Source: an uncultured Flavonifractor sp. (GTDB lineage: Bacteria > Bacillota > Clostridia > Oscillospirales > Oscillospiraceae). Taken from it: 64,000 bases of DNA. Below, one piece after another: positions 24,905 through 32,670 of the stretch. Position 1 is the stretch's first letter. Every line of letters starts with the position of its first letter. A program made the translations under genes and the position numbers. The stretch is from positions 1 to 64,000 of the forward strand of contig CANAAV010000003.1 of NCBI GenBank assembly GCA_947346365.1, given 5' to 3'. The notes beneath the pieces are model-generated. The model made no database searches, had not been told where the DNA came from, and was given only the letters and a program-made list of their open reading frames with translations.

Positions 24905-26011
24905 ATGGCTGAATTCAATAGCAAGGACACCGCCGCCTTCAAGGGCGTATGGGTATTCTGTGAGCAGCGGGAAGGCGTGATCATGAGCACCTCCTACCAG
25001 CTGCTGAGCGAGGGCCGGAAGCTGGCCAACGACCTGGGCGTGGAGCTGGCCGGCGTAGTGCTGGGCCACAACGTCAAAGAGGACTATCTGAAGGCCCTGG
25101 GCGGCTACGGCGCAGACAAGGTGTATTACTGCGACCACGAGCTGCTGGATGTGTACACCACCGACGCCTACACCAAGGTCATCTGCGACCTGGTGGAGGA
25201 CAAGAAGCCCGAAATCTTCCTGATTGGGGCCACCAACATCGGCCGCGACCTGGGCCCCCGGTGCGCCGCCCGGCTGCACACCGGCCTGACCGCCGACTGC
25301 ACCCACCTGGACGTGGACGTGGCCAAGTATAAGGAGTTTTTGAAGACCACCTCCACCATCGACGTGGACAACACCGTCTTCGAGGAGAACACCAACCTGA
25401 AGATGACCCGTCCCGCCTTCGGCGGACACCTGATGGCCACCATCATCTGCCCCCGCTTCCGTCCCCAGATGTCCACCGTGCGTCCCGGCGTGATGCAGAC
25501 TCAGCCCTATGACGACGCCGGCGCCGCCAAGACCGTCATTGAGAAGGTCGCGGTACAGCTGTCCAAGGACGACATCAATGTGGAGGTCGTTGAGGTGGTG
25601 AAGGCCGCCAAGCAGCTGGTGGACCTCATCGGCGCCGATGTGGTGGTCACCGTGGGCCGCGGCATCAGCAAGGACGTGGAAGGCGGCCTGAAGCTGGCGG
25701 AGGAGCTGGCGGGCGTCTTGGGCGGCGTGGTTGGCGCCTCCCGCGCCTGCGTGGACGCGGGCTGGATTACCGCCGACCACCAGGTGGGCCAGACCGGCAA
25801 GACCGTCCATCCCCGTATCTATGTGGCTCTGGGTGTGTCCGGCGCCATCCAGCACCTGGCCGGCATGCAGGACTCCGAGTGCATCATCGCCGTGAACAAG
25901 AATGAGAGCGCCCCCGTGTTCGACGTGGCCTCTTACGGCATCGTGGGCGACCTCTTTAAGGTCACCCCCATGCTCATCGAGGCTATCCGCACCCTTAAGG
26001 CCAGCAAGTAA
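24905..26011 (+). CDS. etfA: Electron transfer flavoprotein, alpha subunit
   Basis: The 368-residue protein has the N-terminal EtfAB domain with FLIGATNIGRDLGPRCAARL and the C-terminal FAD domain with VGRGISKD, GASRACVDAGWI, VGQTGKTVHPRIYVALGVSGAIQHLAGM, the diagnostic FAD-binding signature. It lies 19 bases after etfB and closes the operon ahead of a hairpin. It carries electrons to Bcd. Length is slightly longer than mitochondrial EtfA, as usual for clostridial bifurcating Etf. Confidence 0.95.
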   Translation: MAEFNSKDTAAFKGVWVFCEQREGVIMSTSYQLLSEGRKLANDLGVELAGVVLGHNVKEDYLKALGGYGADKVYYCDHELLDVYTTDAYTKVICDLVEDKKPEIFLIGATNIGRDLGPRCAARLHTGLTADCTHLDVDVAKYKEFLKTTSTIDVDNTVFEENTNLKMTRPAFGGHLMATIICPRFRPQMSTVRPGVMQTQPYDDAGAAKTVIEKVAVQLSKDDINVEVVEVVKAAKQLVDLIGADVVVTVGRGISKDVEGGLKLAEELAGVLGGVVGASRACVDAGWITADHQVGQTGKTVHPRIYVALGVSGAIQHLAGMQDSECIIAVNKNESAPVFDVASYGIVGDLFKVTPMLIEAIRTLKASK

Positions 26012-26020
26012 AGCTGATGA

Positions 26021-26055
26021 TTCAGACCGGAGCCCTTTTAGGGCTCCGGTCTGAA
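26021..26055 (+). terminator. Hairpin after etfA
   Basis: Arms TTCAGACCGGAGCCC and GGGCTCCGGTCTGAA form a perfect 15-bp stem with a TTTTA loop, 9 bases after the etfA stop. There is no T-run after it, so termination may be weak; a second terminator follows at 26200. Confidence 0.6.
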
Positions 26056-26064
26056 TCTGCGATG

Positions 26065-26163
26065 AATTTCCCTGCTGGGCGACAGCCCACCTGCAAAAAT
26101 TTTCCTTGATTGGCGAAAAAACTCTCACTGTTGGGCATTCCGTCAATTCTCAAGCAGTGCCTA
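26065..26163 (+). repeat. Dispersed GGCCTTG-end repeat, copy C (degenerate)
   Basis: GCAAAAATTTTCCTTGATTGG and the following bases through CTCAAGCAGTGCCT align with 18214-18283 of copy A, with roughly 70 percent identity by eye, in the same orientation. The right end (TTCTCAAGCAGTGCC) is a weakened version of TTTTCAAGCAAGGCC. The left half is poorly conserved. Confidence 0.5.
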
Positions 26164-26199
26164 AACGGCGCGAACTTTGAGAGACTTTTTTGACAATCT

Positions 26200-26240
26200 G
26201 AGCCAGGGGACCGTGAAGGGTCGGACCCCTGGCTCTTTTT
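26200..26240 (+). terminator. Strong intrinsic terminator upstream of trkA
   Basis: Arms GAGCCAGGGG (26200-26209) and CCCCTGGCTC (26226-26235) are followed by TTTTT. It lies 190 bases beyond etfA with no gene between, so it either backs up the etfA hairpin or ends an untranslated transcript from the repeat region. Confidence 0.75.
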
Positions 26241-26290
26241 GCGCGGCTGCCCGGGGGTTTTTCCAGATTTCAGAAAATACGCCAGAGTCC

Positions 26291-26319
26291 TTGCATAAGC
26301 TGCGAGAAAGGTTTAATAT
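26291..26319 (+). promoter_or_regulatory. Promoter of trkAH
   Basis: TTGCAT (26291-26296) and TAATAT (26314-26319) are spaced 17 bases and lie 38 bases before the proposed TTG start of trkA. Confidence 0.6.
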
Positions 26320-26356
26320 AGGCAATGCAATTGTACGCCGAAAGGATGAACAAAGC

Positions 26357-27745
26357 TTGTATATCGTGATTGTAGGGGCTGGCAAGGTGGGCTTTACCTT
26401 AGCTGAGCATCTCTCCCAGGAGGAGCACGACGTTACTGTCATTGACACCGATGATGAAACGCTTCACAAGGCGTCAGAGGCCCTGGACGTCATGTGTGTA
26501 AAAGGCAATGGGGCCACAGTTTCCACGCTGAGGGAGGCAAACGCCGCCACGGCAGACGTAATTATTGCGGCGACCAGTATGGACGAGCTGAATATGATCT
26601 GCTGCCGAACGGCTAAACGGCTGGGAGCCCGATATGCCATTGCACGGGTGCGCAATGTGGAGTACACAATGGAGCTGTCCATGCTCAAGCAAGAGCTGGA
26701 GATTGACCTGGTAATCAATCCGGAAAACGCTACCGCTGTAGAAATTTCCCGGCTGCTGCGCTTCCCCTCTGCGGCCAACATTGAAAATTTCTGCAAAGGC
26801 CGGGTGGAGCTCATGGGCTTCCGCGTGCAGGAGGGAGACTTTTTGGTAGGTCAACCTCTGTCCGCGCTGCCCCGGCATATCCGGGAGCTGTCCATGCTTT
26901 TCTGCGCCGCAGAGCGGGGAGACGAGGTCATCATTCCAGACGGTTCTTTTGTACCCCAGGCAGAAGACCGCCTATATGTGATCGGTCAGCCCACCGGCCT
27001 AACGGATTTTTTCAAGCTGCTAGGCCGCTATACCCCCAAGGTGCGCCAGGTGTTCATTGTGGGCGGCGGGCGGATTGCCCATTATTTGACGGTTATTTTA
27101 GAGAATCTGGGCATCCGGGTCAAAATTGTGGAGCGCAGTATGGAGCGCTGCCGCCATCTGTCGGAGGTGCTGCCGCACACGATGATCCTCTGCGGGGACG
27201 GCACCGACCAGGAACTGCTGGAGCAGGAAAATCTCTCTGCTGCCGACGCTTTCATTTCCTTGACAGACCGGGACGAGGACAATCTGATCATTTCCCTGTA
27301 TGCCATGCAGCAGGGAATGAAAAAAGTAATCGCCAAGTGCAACCGGCAAAATTATGCGGGGATTGCCCAGTCGGTAGGATTGGACAGCGTGATCTCCCCT
27401 AAGCTTATCACCGCCAACCTGATTTTGCAGGTGGTGCGGGGAATGCAGAACTCCAAGGGGAGCGTTATGAACGCCCTTTACCGTATTGCCGGAGGGCATG
27501 CGGAGGCCATGGAATTTGTGGCCAACCAGACTACGCGCAACCTGGGGGTAGCGCTGAAGCAGCTGCGCTTAAAAAAGGGAATCCTGATTGCGGTGCTGGT
27601 CCACCGGGGACGTGTCGTCATTCCGGACGGCTCTTCCGCGATCAGCGAAGGGGACACGGTCATCATTGTCTCCCGCAACCACGGTATTTTGGACCTCAAT
27701 GACATCTATGAGGACTCCCTGTTGGATATGGGGGCTGTCCAATGA
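26357..27745 (+). CDS. trkA: Potassium uptake regulator TrkA
   Basis: This 462-residue cytosolic gating subunit has two RCK repeats. The first begins LYIVIVGAGKVGFTLAEHL (NAD-binding GxGxxG) and the second VRQVFIVGGGRIAHYLTVIL at about 228; each ends in an RCK-C ligand domain (DEVIIPDGSFVPQAEDRLYVIG and GRVVIPDGSSAISEGDTVIIV). The start is TTG at 26357, 10 bases after AAAGGA and just after a good promoter; the open frame upstream lies in the terminator and promoter and is not conserved-looking. ATGA overlap with trkH shows coupling. Confidence 0.92.
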   Translation: MYIVIVGAGKVGFTLAEHLSQEEHDVTVIDTDDETLHKASEALDVMCVKGNGATVSTLREANAATADVIIAATSMDELNMICCRTAKRLGARYAIARVRNVEYTMELSMLKQELEIDLVINPENATAVEISRLLRFPSAANIENFCKGRVELMGFRVQEGDFLVGQPLSALPRHIRELSMLFCAAERGDEVIIPDGSFVPQAEDRLYVIGQPTGLTDFFKLLGRYTPKVRQVFIVGGGRIAHYLTVILENLGIRVKIVERSMERCRHLSEVLPHTMILCGDGTDQELLEQENLSAADAFISLTDRDEDNLIISLYAMQQGMKKVIAKCNRQNYAGIAQSVGLDSVISPKLITANLILQVVRGMQNSKGSVMNALYRIAGGHAEAMEFVANQTTRNLGVALKQLRLKKGILIAVLVHRGRVVIPDGSSAISEGDTVIIVSRNHGILDLNDIYEDSLLDMGAVQ

Positions 27746-29199
27746 ATTACAGGCTGGTATTCAAGCTTACGGGCAATGTGTTGCTGGTGGAGTCGGCCGC
27801 CATGCTGCTGCCGCTGCTGGTCGCGCTGATCTATCAGGAAAATCCCATGCCGTTTCTGGCCACCGTTCCTGTGATCGCGGCGGCGGGGCTGCTGTTGTCC
27901 CACATCAAAAGCGACGACCATTTTTTCCCCCGGGAAGGATTTTTTGCGGTGGCGCTGATCTGGCTTCTGCTGGGGGCCTGCGGCGCGCTGCCCTTTTACC
28001 TGTGCGGGAGAATGCAGCCGGAATTGGGCCTGTTTCAGACTTACATCGACTGCTTTTTTGAGGCGGTCTCCGGATTTACCACCACGGGAGCTTCCGTCCT
28101 CACCGCCGTAGAGCCGCTGCCTTTATGTATTCTCTTCTGGCGCTCCTTTATCCACTGGCTGGGGGGGATGGGCGTGCTGATTTTAGCCATTGCGCTGCTG
28201 CCCAGTCTGGGGGGGCGGACCGTCCACCTGATGAAAGCGGAGAGCCCCGGCCCTGTCGTCAGCAAACTGGTCCCCAAGACCAGTGATTCCTCCAAAATCC
28301 TCTACAGCATCTACTGTGCCCTGACCGCCCTTCAGGTGCTGTGCCTGCGTCTGGCGGGCATGCCCTGGTTTGACAGTATTGTCAATTCCTTTGCCACGGC
28401 GGGAACCGGGGGCTTTGCTGTGCGCAATACCTCCATTGCCGCCTATGCGAATCCTGCGGCGGAGATTATCATTACCGTATTTATGCTCCTGTTTTCCATC
28501 AATTTTTCTATGTATTTTCTGTTGCTCTGCGGGAAAATCCGCCAGGTATTCCGAAGTGATGAGCTGCGCTTTTTTCTGCTGGTTGTAGCGGGGAGCATTG
28601 TGTTGATTACCGTGAATATCCACACGCTCTACCCCACGGTGGGAGAGAGCCTGCGTCACGCCGCCTTTCAGGTGGGGTCCATTATCTCCACCACTGGCTT
28701 TTCCAGTGTGGATTTCGACCTATGGCCGGAGTTTTCCAGGGTGCTGCTGGTGTTGCTGATGTTTATTGGTGCCTGTGCTGGTTCTACCGGAGGCGGGCTG
28801 AAATGTTCCCGGGTGCTCCTGTTGGGACGGTGCATTGGCCGGGAGATCCGGCAGATTGTGCATCCCCGCTCTGTCAACGTGGTCAAGCTGGACGGGCGGG
28901 TGGTAGAGGAGGATTCCCTGCGCTCCGTACATATCTTTTTTGCCGCTTATATGTTTATTATTCTGTTGGCAACGCTGGTGGTAGCCATGGATAATTTTAC
29001 ATTCGGCACGACCTTTACCGCCGTAGTTTCCTGTATTAATAATATCGGTCCCGGCCTGGAAACTGTGGGGCCAATGGGAAACTTTTCTGGATTTTCCTTT
29101 TTATCTAAATTTGTGCTCTCCCTATGTATGATAATTGGGCGGCTGGAGATTCTGCCGGTGCTGGTACTGTTCGGTAGAAATGCATGGAAAAAGTCTTAG
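27742..29199 (+). CDS. trkH: Potassium uptake channel TrkH
   Basis: The 485-residue membrane protein has the four pore loops of the Trk/Ktr/HKT family; selectivity-filter glycines are visible in SGFTTTGASVL, ATAGTGGFAVRN, ISTTGFSSVDF and NNIGPGLETVG. It imports K+ under control of TrkA. The ATG overlaps the trkA stop by 4 bases. A clean terminator follows at 29221. The next gene, hppA, is predicted to require K+. Confidence 0.92.
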   Translation: MNYRLVFKLTGNVLLVESAAMLLPLLVALIYQENPMPFLATVPVIAAAGLLLSHIKSDDHFFPREGFFAVALIWLLLGACGALPFYLCGRMQPELGLFQTYIDCFFEAVSGFTTTGASVLTAVEPLPLCILFWRSFIHWLGGMGVLILAIALLPSLGGRTVHLMKAESPGPVVSKLVPKTSDSSKILYSIYCALTALQVLCLRLAGMPWFDSIVNSFATAGTGGFAVRNTSIAAYANPAAEIIITVFMLLFSINFSMYFLLLCGKIRQVFRSDELRFFLLVVAGSIVLITVNIHTLYPTVGESLRHAAFQVGSIISTTGFSSVDFDLWPEFSRVLLVLLMFIGACAGSTGGGLKCSRVLLLGRCIGREIRQIVHPRSVNVVKLDGRVVEEDSLRSVHIFFAAYMFIILLATLVVAMDNFTFGTTFTAVVSCINNIGPGLETVGPMGNFSGFSFLSKFVLSLCMIIGRLEILPVLVLFGRNAWKKS

Positions 29200-29220
29200 A
29201 AAACCGCATATTTTTGTATA

Positions 29221-29252
29221 AAGTGTCAAACCTGCGGGTTTGACACTTTTCT
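29221..29252 (+). terminator. Intrinsic terminator of trkAH
   Basis: A perfect 12-bp stem, AAGTGTCAAACC / GGTTTGACACTT, with a TGCG loop, is followed by TTCTTTT. Confidence 0.8.
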
Positions 29253-29266
29253 TTTCCAAGTTACAC

Positions 29267-29296
29267 TTGCATTGGGAAGGTGATTTGCGCTAAAAT
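29267..29296 (+). promoter_or_regulatory. Promoter of hppA
   Basis: TTGCAT (29267-29272) and TAAAAT (29291-29296) are 18 bases apart, about 70 bases before the GTG start. Confidence 0.5.
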
Positions 29297-29364
29297 TAAC
29301 TTATCTTGAGAGGAGTGAAGCTCAATCTTATGAGGTTCGCAGCATAATAAAGGAGCTGGTTAGT

Positions 29365-31482
29365 GTGTTAGAAAACCTGTTTTGGGTGGGCTTAGTAGGG
29401 GCGGCAATTGCCCTGATTTTTGCTTGGGTCCAATGCCAAAAGGTCATGAAGTTCTCTGAAGGCACGGAATTAATGCAGAAGCTGGCCGCGTCTATTCGGG
29501 CGGGGGCTAACGCCTATCTGCGACGGCAGTATACCACCGTGGCAAAGATTTTTGTGGTGGTTTTTGTAATCCTGCTGGTATTGGCGGGCGTAAACCTGCT
29601 GGATAACTGGTTTATCCCCTTCGCTTTCCTCACCGGCGGCATCTATTCTGCCCTGGCGGGCTTTATCGGCATGAAAATCGCCACCTCCGCCAATGCCCGT
29701 ACGGCCAACGCCGCCCATGAAAGCCTCAACCGGGGTCTCAATGTGGCCTTTTCCTCGGGGGCTGTTATGGGCTTTACGGTGGTGGGGCTGGGCCTGCTGG
29801 ATGTGTCCGTCTGGTTCCACATCCTGAAATATGTTGCCGGGTACGGCCCGGAACATATTGCTCAGACGATGGTGATGTTTGGCATGGGCGCGTCCTTTAT
29901 GGCCCTGTTCGGGCGTGTAGGCGGCGGTATTTTCACGAAAGCCGCCGACGTGGGCGCCGACCTGGTAGGCAAGGTGGAGGCCGGCATTCCGGAGGACGAT
30001 CCCCGCAACCCGGCCACCATTGCCGACAATGTGGGCGACAATGTGGGCGATGTGGCCGGTATGGGCGCAGACCTGTATGAGTCCTACGTGGGCTCCATTC
30101 TGGCCACCTTTGCCCTGGGCGCTTCGGCCTATGCCGCCGACGGGCTTACTTGGAACGCCATGCTCCTGCCGCTGGTGATCGCGGTAATCGGCGTGGTGTG
30201 CTCCGTAGTGGGGAGCTTTTTGATCCGCACAAGGGAAGACGCCACCCAGAAGTCCCTGCTGGCCACTCTGCGCAAGGGGACCTATACTGCCGCCCTGCTG
30301 GCGGCGCTTCTGGCCGCCCCGGCGACCTACTTTATTATGGGCTCTTGGGGTCCCTATATCGCCATTGTAGCGGGACTGATTGCCGGATGCGCCATCGGTT
30401 ATTTTACCGAATACTATACTTCGGATACCTACAAGCCCACACAGGGCCTGGCGGCCGCTACTGAGACGGGAGCCGCCACCACCATTATCGGCGGTATCTC
30501 TCTGGGAATGCTCTCTACAGCGGCGCCCATCCTGATCATCGGCGTGGCCATCATCGTCTCCTTCGTGGCGGCGGGCGGCTCCCTGACCACGGGGGCGGAG
30601 CACTACACCGCGCTGTTCTCCAAGGGACTGTATGGCATCGGTATCGCCGCAGTGGGGATGCTCTCCACTCTGGGCATCACCCTGGCTACTGACGCCTACG
30701 GACCTGTGGCGGACAACGCCGGCGGCATTGCCGAGATGAGCGGCCTGGGCGAAGAGGTCCGCAACCGCACCGACGCGCTGGACTCTTTGGGCAACACCAC
30801 AGCCGCCACCGGAAAGGGCTTCGCCATCGGCTCTGCCGCCCTGACCGCCCTGGCGCTGCTGGTGTCCTATGTGGATGTGGTAAAGACCAAAGTGGACTAT
30901 ACCTTGGACCTGTCCCTGACAAACCCCGCCGTGTTGGTTGGCATATTCGTAGGGGCCATGCTGACCTTCGTTTTCGCAGCGTTGACGATGAGCGGTGTGC
31001 AGCGGGCAGCCCAGTCCATTGTGGTGGAGGTCCGCCGCCAGTTCCGCGAGATTTCCGGCATCATGGAGGGGAAAACAGACCCGGATTATGCTACCTGCGT
31101 GGATCTGTGTACCAAAGGCGCGCTTCACGAGATGGTGGTGCCCTCCCTGCTGGCTATTGTAGTGCCTGTGATTCTGGGCCTGATCCTGGGGCCGGAGGCT
31201 GTGGTGGGACTGCTGGGCGGCGTAACCGTCACTGGATTTGTAGTAGCTGTGTTTATGTCCAACGCCGGCGGCGCCTGGGACAATGCGAAAAAGTACATTG
31301 AGGCCGGCCACCATGACGGCAAGGGCTCCGATTGCCACAAGGCCGCCGTGATTGGCGACACTGTGGGCGACCCCTTTAAGGACACTTCCGGTCCCTCTCT
31401 GAATATTCTCATCAAGCTGTGCTCTACCGTGTCCATCGTATTCTCCGGACTGGTAGCGACGGTCAGCGGCTTTCTGCTCTGA
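29365..31482 (+). CDS. hppA: K+-stimulated membrane-bound pyrophosphatase
   Basis: This 705-residue integral membrane pump hydrolyses pyrophosphate and exports Na+ or H+. The PPi site shows [39 protein letters not shown] and [13 protein letters not shown]+ dependence is read from the alanine in [10 protein letters not shown], where K+-independent enzymes have lysine. The sequence [10 protein letters not shown] keeps the Asp-x-x-Glu pair seen in Na+-transporting homologues (such as the Thermotoga enzyme) rather than the glycine of plant H+ pumps, so Na+ or mixed transport is favoured. GTG start, AGGAG 9 bases upstream. About sixteen helices are expected. Confidence 0.93.
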   Translation: MLENLFWVGLVGAAIALIFAWVQCQKVMKFSEGTELMQKLAASIRAGANAYLRRQYTTVAKIFVVVFVILLVLAGVNLLDNWFIPFAFLTGGIYSALAGFIGMKIATSANARTANAAHESLNRGLNVAFSSGAVMGFTVVGLGLLDVSVWFHILKYVAGYGPEHIAQTMVMFGMGASFMALFGRVGGGIFTKAADVGADLVGKVEAGIPEDDPRNPATIADNVGDNVGDVAGMGADLYESYVGSILATFALGASAYAADGLTWNAMLLPLVIAVIGVVCSVVGSFLIRTREDATQKSLLATLRKGTYTAALLAALLAAPATYFIMGSWGPYIAIVAGLIAGCAIGYFTEYYTSDTYKPTQGLAAATETGAATTIIGGISLGMLSTAAPILIIGVAIIVSFVAAGGSLTTGAEHYTALFSKGLYGIGIAAVGMLSTLGITLATDAYGPVADNAGGIAEMSGLGEEVRNRTDALDSLGNTTAATGKGFAIGSAALTALALLVSYVDVVKTKVDYTLDLSLTNPAVLVGIFVGAMLTFVFAALTMSGVQRAAQSIVVEVRRQFREISGIMEGKTDPDYATCVDLCTKGALHEMVVPSLLAIVVPVILGLILGPEAVVGLLGGVTVTGFVVAVFMSNAGGAWDNAKKYIEAGHHDGKGSDCHKAAVIGDTVGDPFKDTSGPSLNILIKLCSTVSIVFSGLVATVSGFLL

Positions 31483-31486
31483 TACC

Positions 31487-31534
31487 GGCACAAAAATGCA
31501 CCCCCGGCAGCCGCTGGGGGTGCATTTTTGTGCC
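31487..31534. terminator. Bidirectional terminator between hppA and spoVAC
   Basis: Exact 19-bp arms (GGCACAAAAATGCACCCCC and complement) enclose a 10-base loop. Poly-A and poly-T blocks lie within the arms, so it can serve both convergent genes. The last base overlaps the spoVAC stop codon. Confidence 0.8.
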
Positions 31535-31977
31535 TACAGGCTGTGGAGCAGAACGAGAATGACGCCATAGATTATGCTGGCGCTGATGCCGAATACCAGC
31601 ACCGGCCCGGCAATCACGAACATTTTTGCCCCTACGCCCATGACCAGTCCCTCACTTTTAAATTCCAAGGCAGGGGAGACCACCGCATTGGCAAAACCGG
31701 TAATTGGCACCAGCGTGCCGGCCCCCGCGTGCTTTGCCAGGTTGTCGAAGAGTCCCAGTCCGGTGAATAGGGCGGAGAGAAAAATCAACGTCACTGATAC
31801 GGCAGTGGCCGCGCCCGCCTCGTTCAGGCCGCAGTGGCGGTAGAGGTTTAAAAGAGCCTGACCCGCCGTGCAGATCAGCCCGCCGACTACAAAAGCGCAG
31901 AGGGTGTTTTTCCAAATAGGGGAGGGCTTAGATTTAGCGTTGACATATTGTCCATAATCTTTGTTGGTCATATCCAT
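31534..31977 (-). CDS. spoVAC: Stage V sporulation protein AC (SpoVAC)
   Basis: The 147-residue membrane protein is part of the spore channel that moves dipicolinic acid. It has four hydrophobic segments and the family stretches FVVGGLICTAGQAL, FLSALFTGLGLFDNLAKHAGAGTLVPITGFANAVVSPALEFKSEGLVMG, which match Bacillus SpoVAC closely. Start ATG 31977 lies about 9 bases after AAAGGAGG; the upstream extension has no ribosome site. Unlike the usual spoVAC-AD-AE order, no spoVAD or spoVAE follows: the gene runs straight into the terminator. I could not find a convincing sigma-G promoter. Confidence 0.9.
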   Translation of the reverse strand: MDMTNKDYGQYVNAKSKPSPIWKNTLCAFVVGGLICTAGQALLNLYRHCGLNEAGAATAVSVTLIFLSALFTGLGLFDNLAKHAGAGTLVPITGFANAVVSPALEFKSEGLVMGVGAKMFVIAGPVLVFGISASIIYGVILVLLHSL

Positions 31978-32012
31978 GGATATGCGGCCTCCTTTCCTGC
32001 GCAGTATTTCCC

Positions 32013-32041
32013 TTGACAAAGCGAATCATACATGGTATGCT
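32013..32041 (+). promoter_or_regulatory. Consensus promoter of the DUF6530-like gene
   Basis: TTGACA (32013-32018) and TATGCT (32036-32041) are spaced exactly 17 bases. The 31-bp palindrome begins one base after the -10. Confidence 0.75.
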
Positions 32042-32042
32042 A

Positions 32043-32073
32043 TAGATTAGTAATTTAGTAAATTACTAATCTA
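32043..32073. promoter_or_regulatory. Perfect 31-bp palindrome, probable operator
   Basis: Arms TAGATTAGTAATTTA and TAAATTACTAATCTA are exact inverse complements around a single G. It sits from just after the -10 to 20 bases before the start codon at 32094, the classic place for repression, and also lies upstream of spoVAC on the other strand. TTAGTAA/TTACTAA half-sites resemble MarR- and FapR-type operators, but no such regulator is nearby. It is entirely A+T-rich in a GC-rich region. Confidence 0.7.
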
Positions 32074-32093
32074 CTAACGGGAGGAACTTAATC

Positions 32094-32582
32094 GTGGATA
32101 TTCCGACCAATCTCAAGCACAAGCCGGTGGTAGCGGCGGAGGACTATGCCCGAATCGACGGCTATATGGCGTACGACTCAGATGCGCAGGGGATTTCTCT
32201 GGGACTGGCCCAGTGGAACGACCGGGGAAGGGTAGACATCTCCGCAAAAGTATGGCGGCATACCGGCGAAAAATGGTCCCGTCAGTCGGAAGAGCTGCCC
32301 CTGCACCGGGTGCTGGACCTGGCAATTCTGGCTTGCCGGGCACAGCTTTATTTTCAAGAGGAGGCCTACCGTTTCCCACAGGGCTATGATCCGGAGCACC
32401 CGCAAATTGACCGCGTAGGCCTCCAGGGGGACGCTATGACGGTGGAGGTGTGCACCAGAAATGAGCATATTGACGAGGACATCAGGCTCTTTCAGACAGC
32501 CCTGGCACGGGACGGTGAGCTGTTGGGCGAGCGTATGCGGGTACTGGCGCGGATACTGGGGGAGCTGGGCTATCACGGGTAA
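32094..32582 (+). CDS. Conserved cytosolic protein, DUF6530-like
   Basis: The 162-residue protein begins MDIPTNLKHKPVVAAEDYARIDG and contains AQWNDRGRVDISAKVWRHTGEKWSRQSEELPLHRVLDLAIL, a segment I associate with DUF6530. It has no signal peptide, helix or metal motif. The start is GTG at 32094, 8 bases after GGGAGG. The strong promoter overlain by a perfect palindrome indicates tight, inducible control. The function is unknown. Confidence 0.65.
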   Translation: MDIPTNLKHKPVVAAEDYARIDGYMAYDSDAQGISLGLAQWNDRGRVDISAKVWRHTGEKWSRQSEELPLHRVLDLAILACRAQLYFQEEAYRFPQGYDPEHPQIDRVGLQGDAMTVEVCTRNEHIDEDIRLFQTALARDGELLGERMRVLARILGELGYHG

Positions 32583-32604
32583 AAAAGAGAACTTTACATC
32601 GGGT

Positions 32605-32652
32605 AAAAAACCGGCCTGTAGACCGCAAACGCGGTCCACAGGCCGGTTTTTT
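32605..32652. terminator. Bidirectional terminator between convergent genes
   Basis: Arms AAAAAACCGGCCTGTAGACC(GC) and the complement, with one mismatch, enclose AAAC and end in TTTTTT on each strand. It serves the genes ending at 32582 and 32671. Confidence 0.85.
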
Positions 32653-32670
32653 ACAGCTGCTGGCTGGTAT

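Noticed and set aside
29470..31491. A 673-codon open frame on the minus strand opposite hppA
   Set aside because: Low-complexity His/Gly/Gln-rich translation without motifs; it is the shadow of a GC-rich membrane protein gene.
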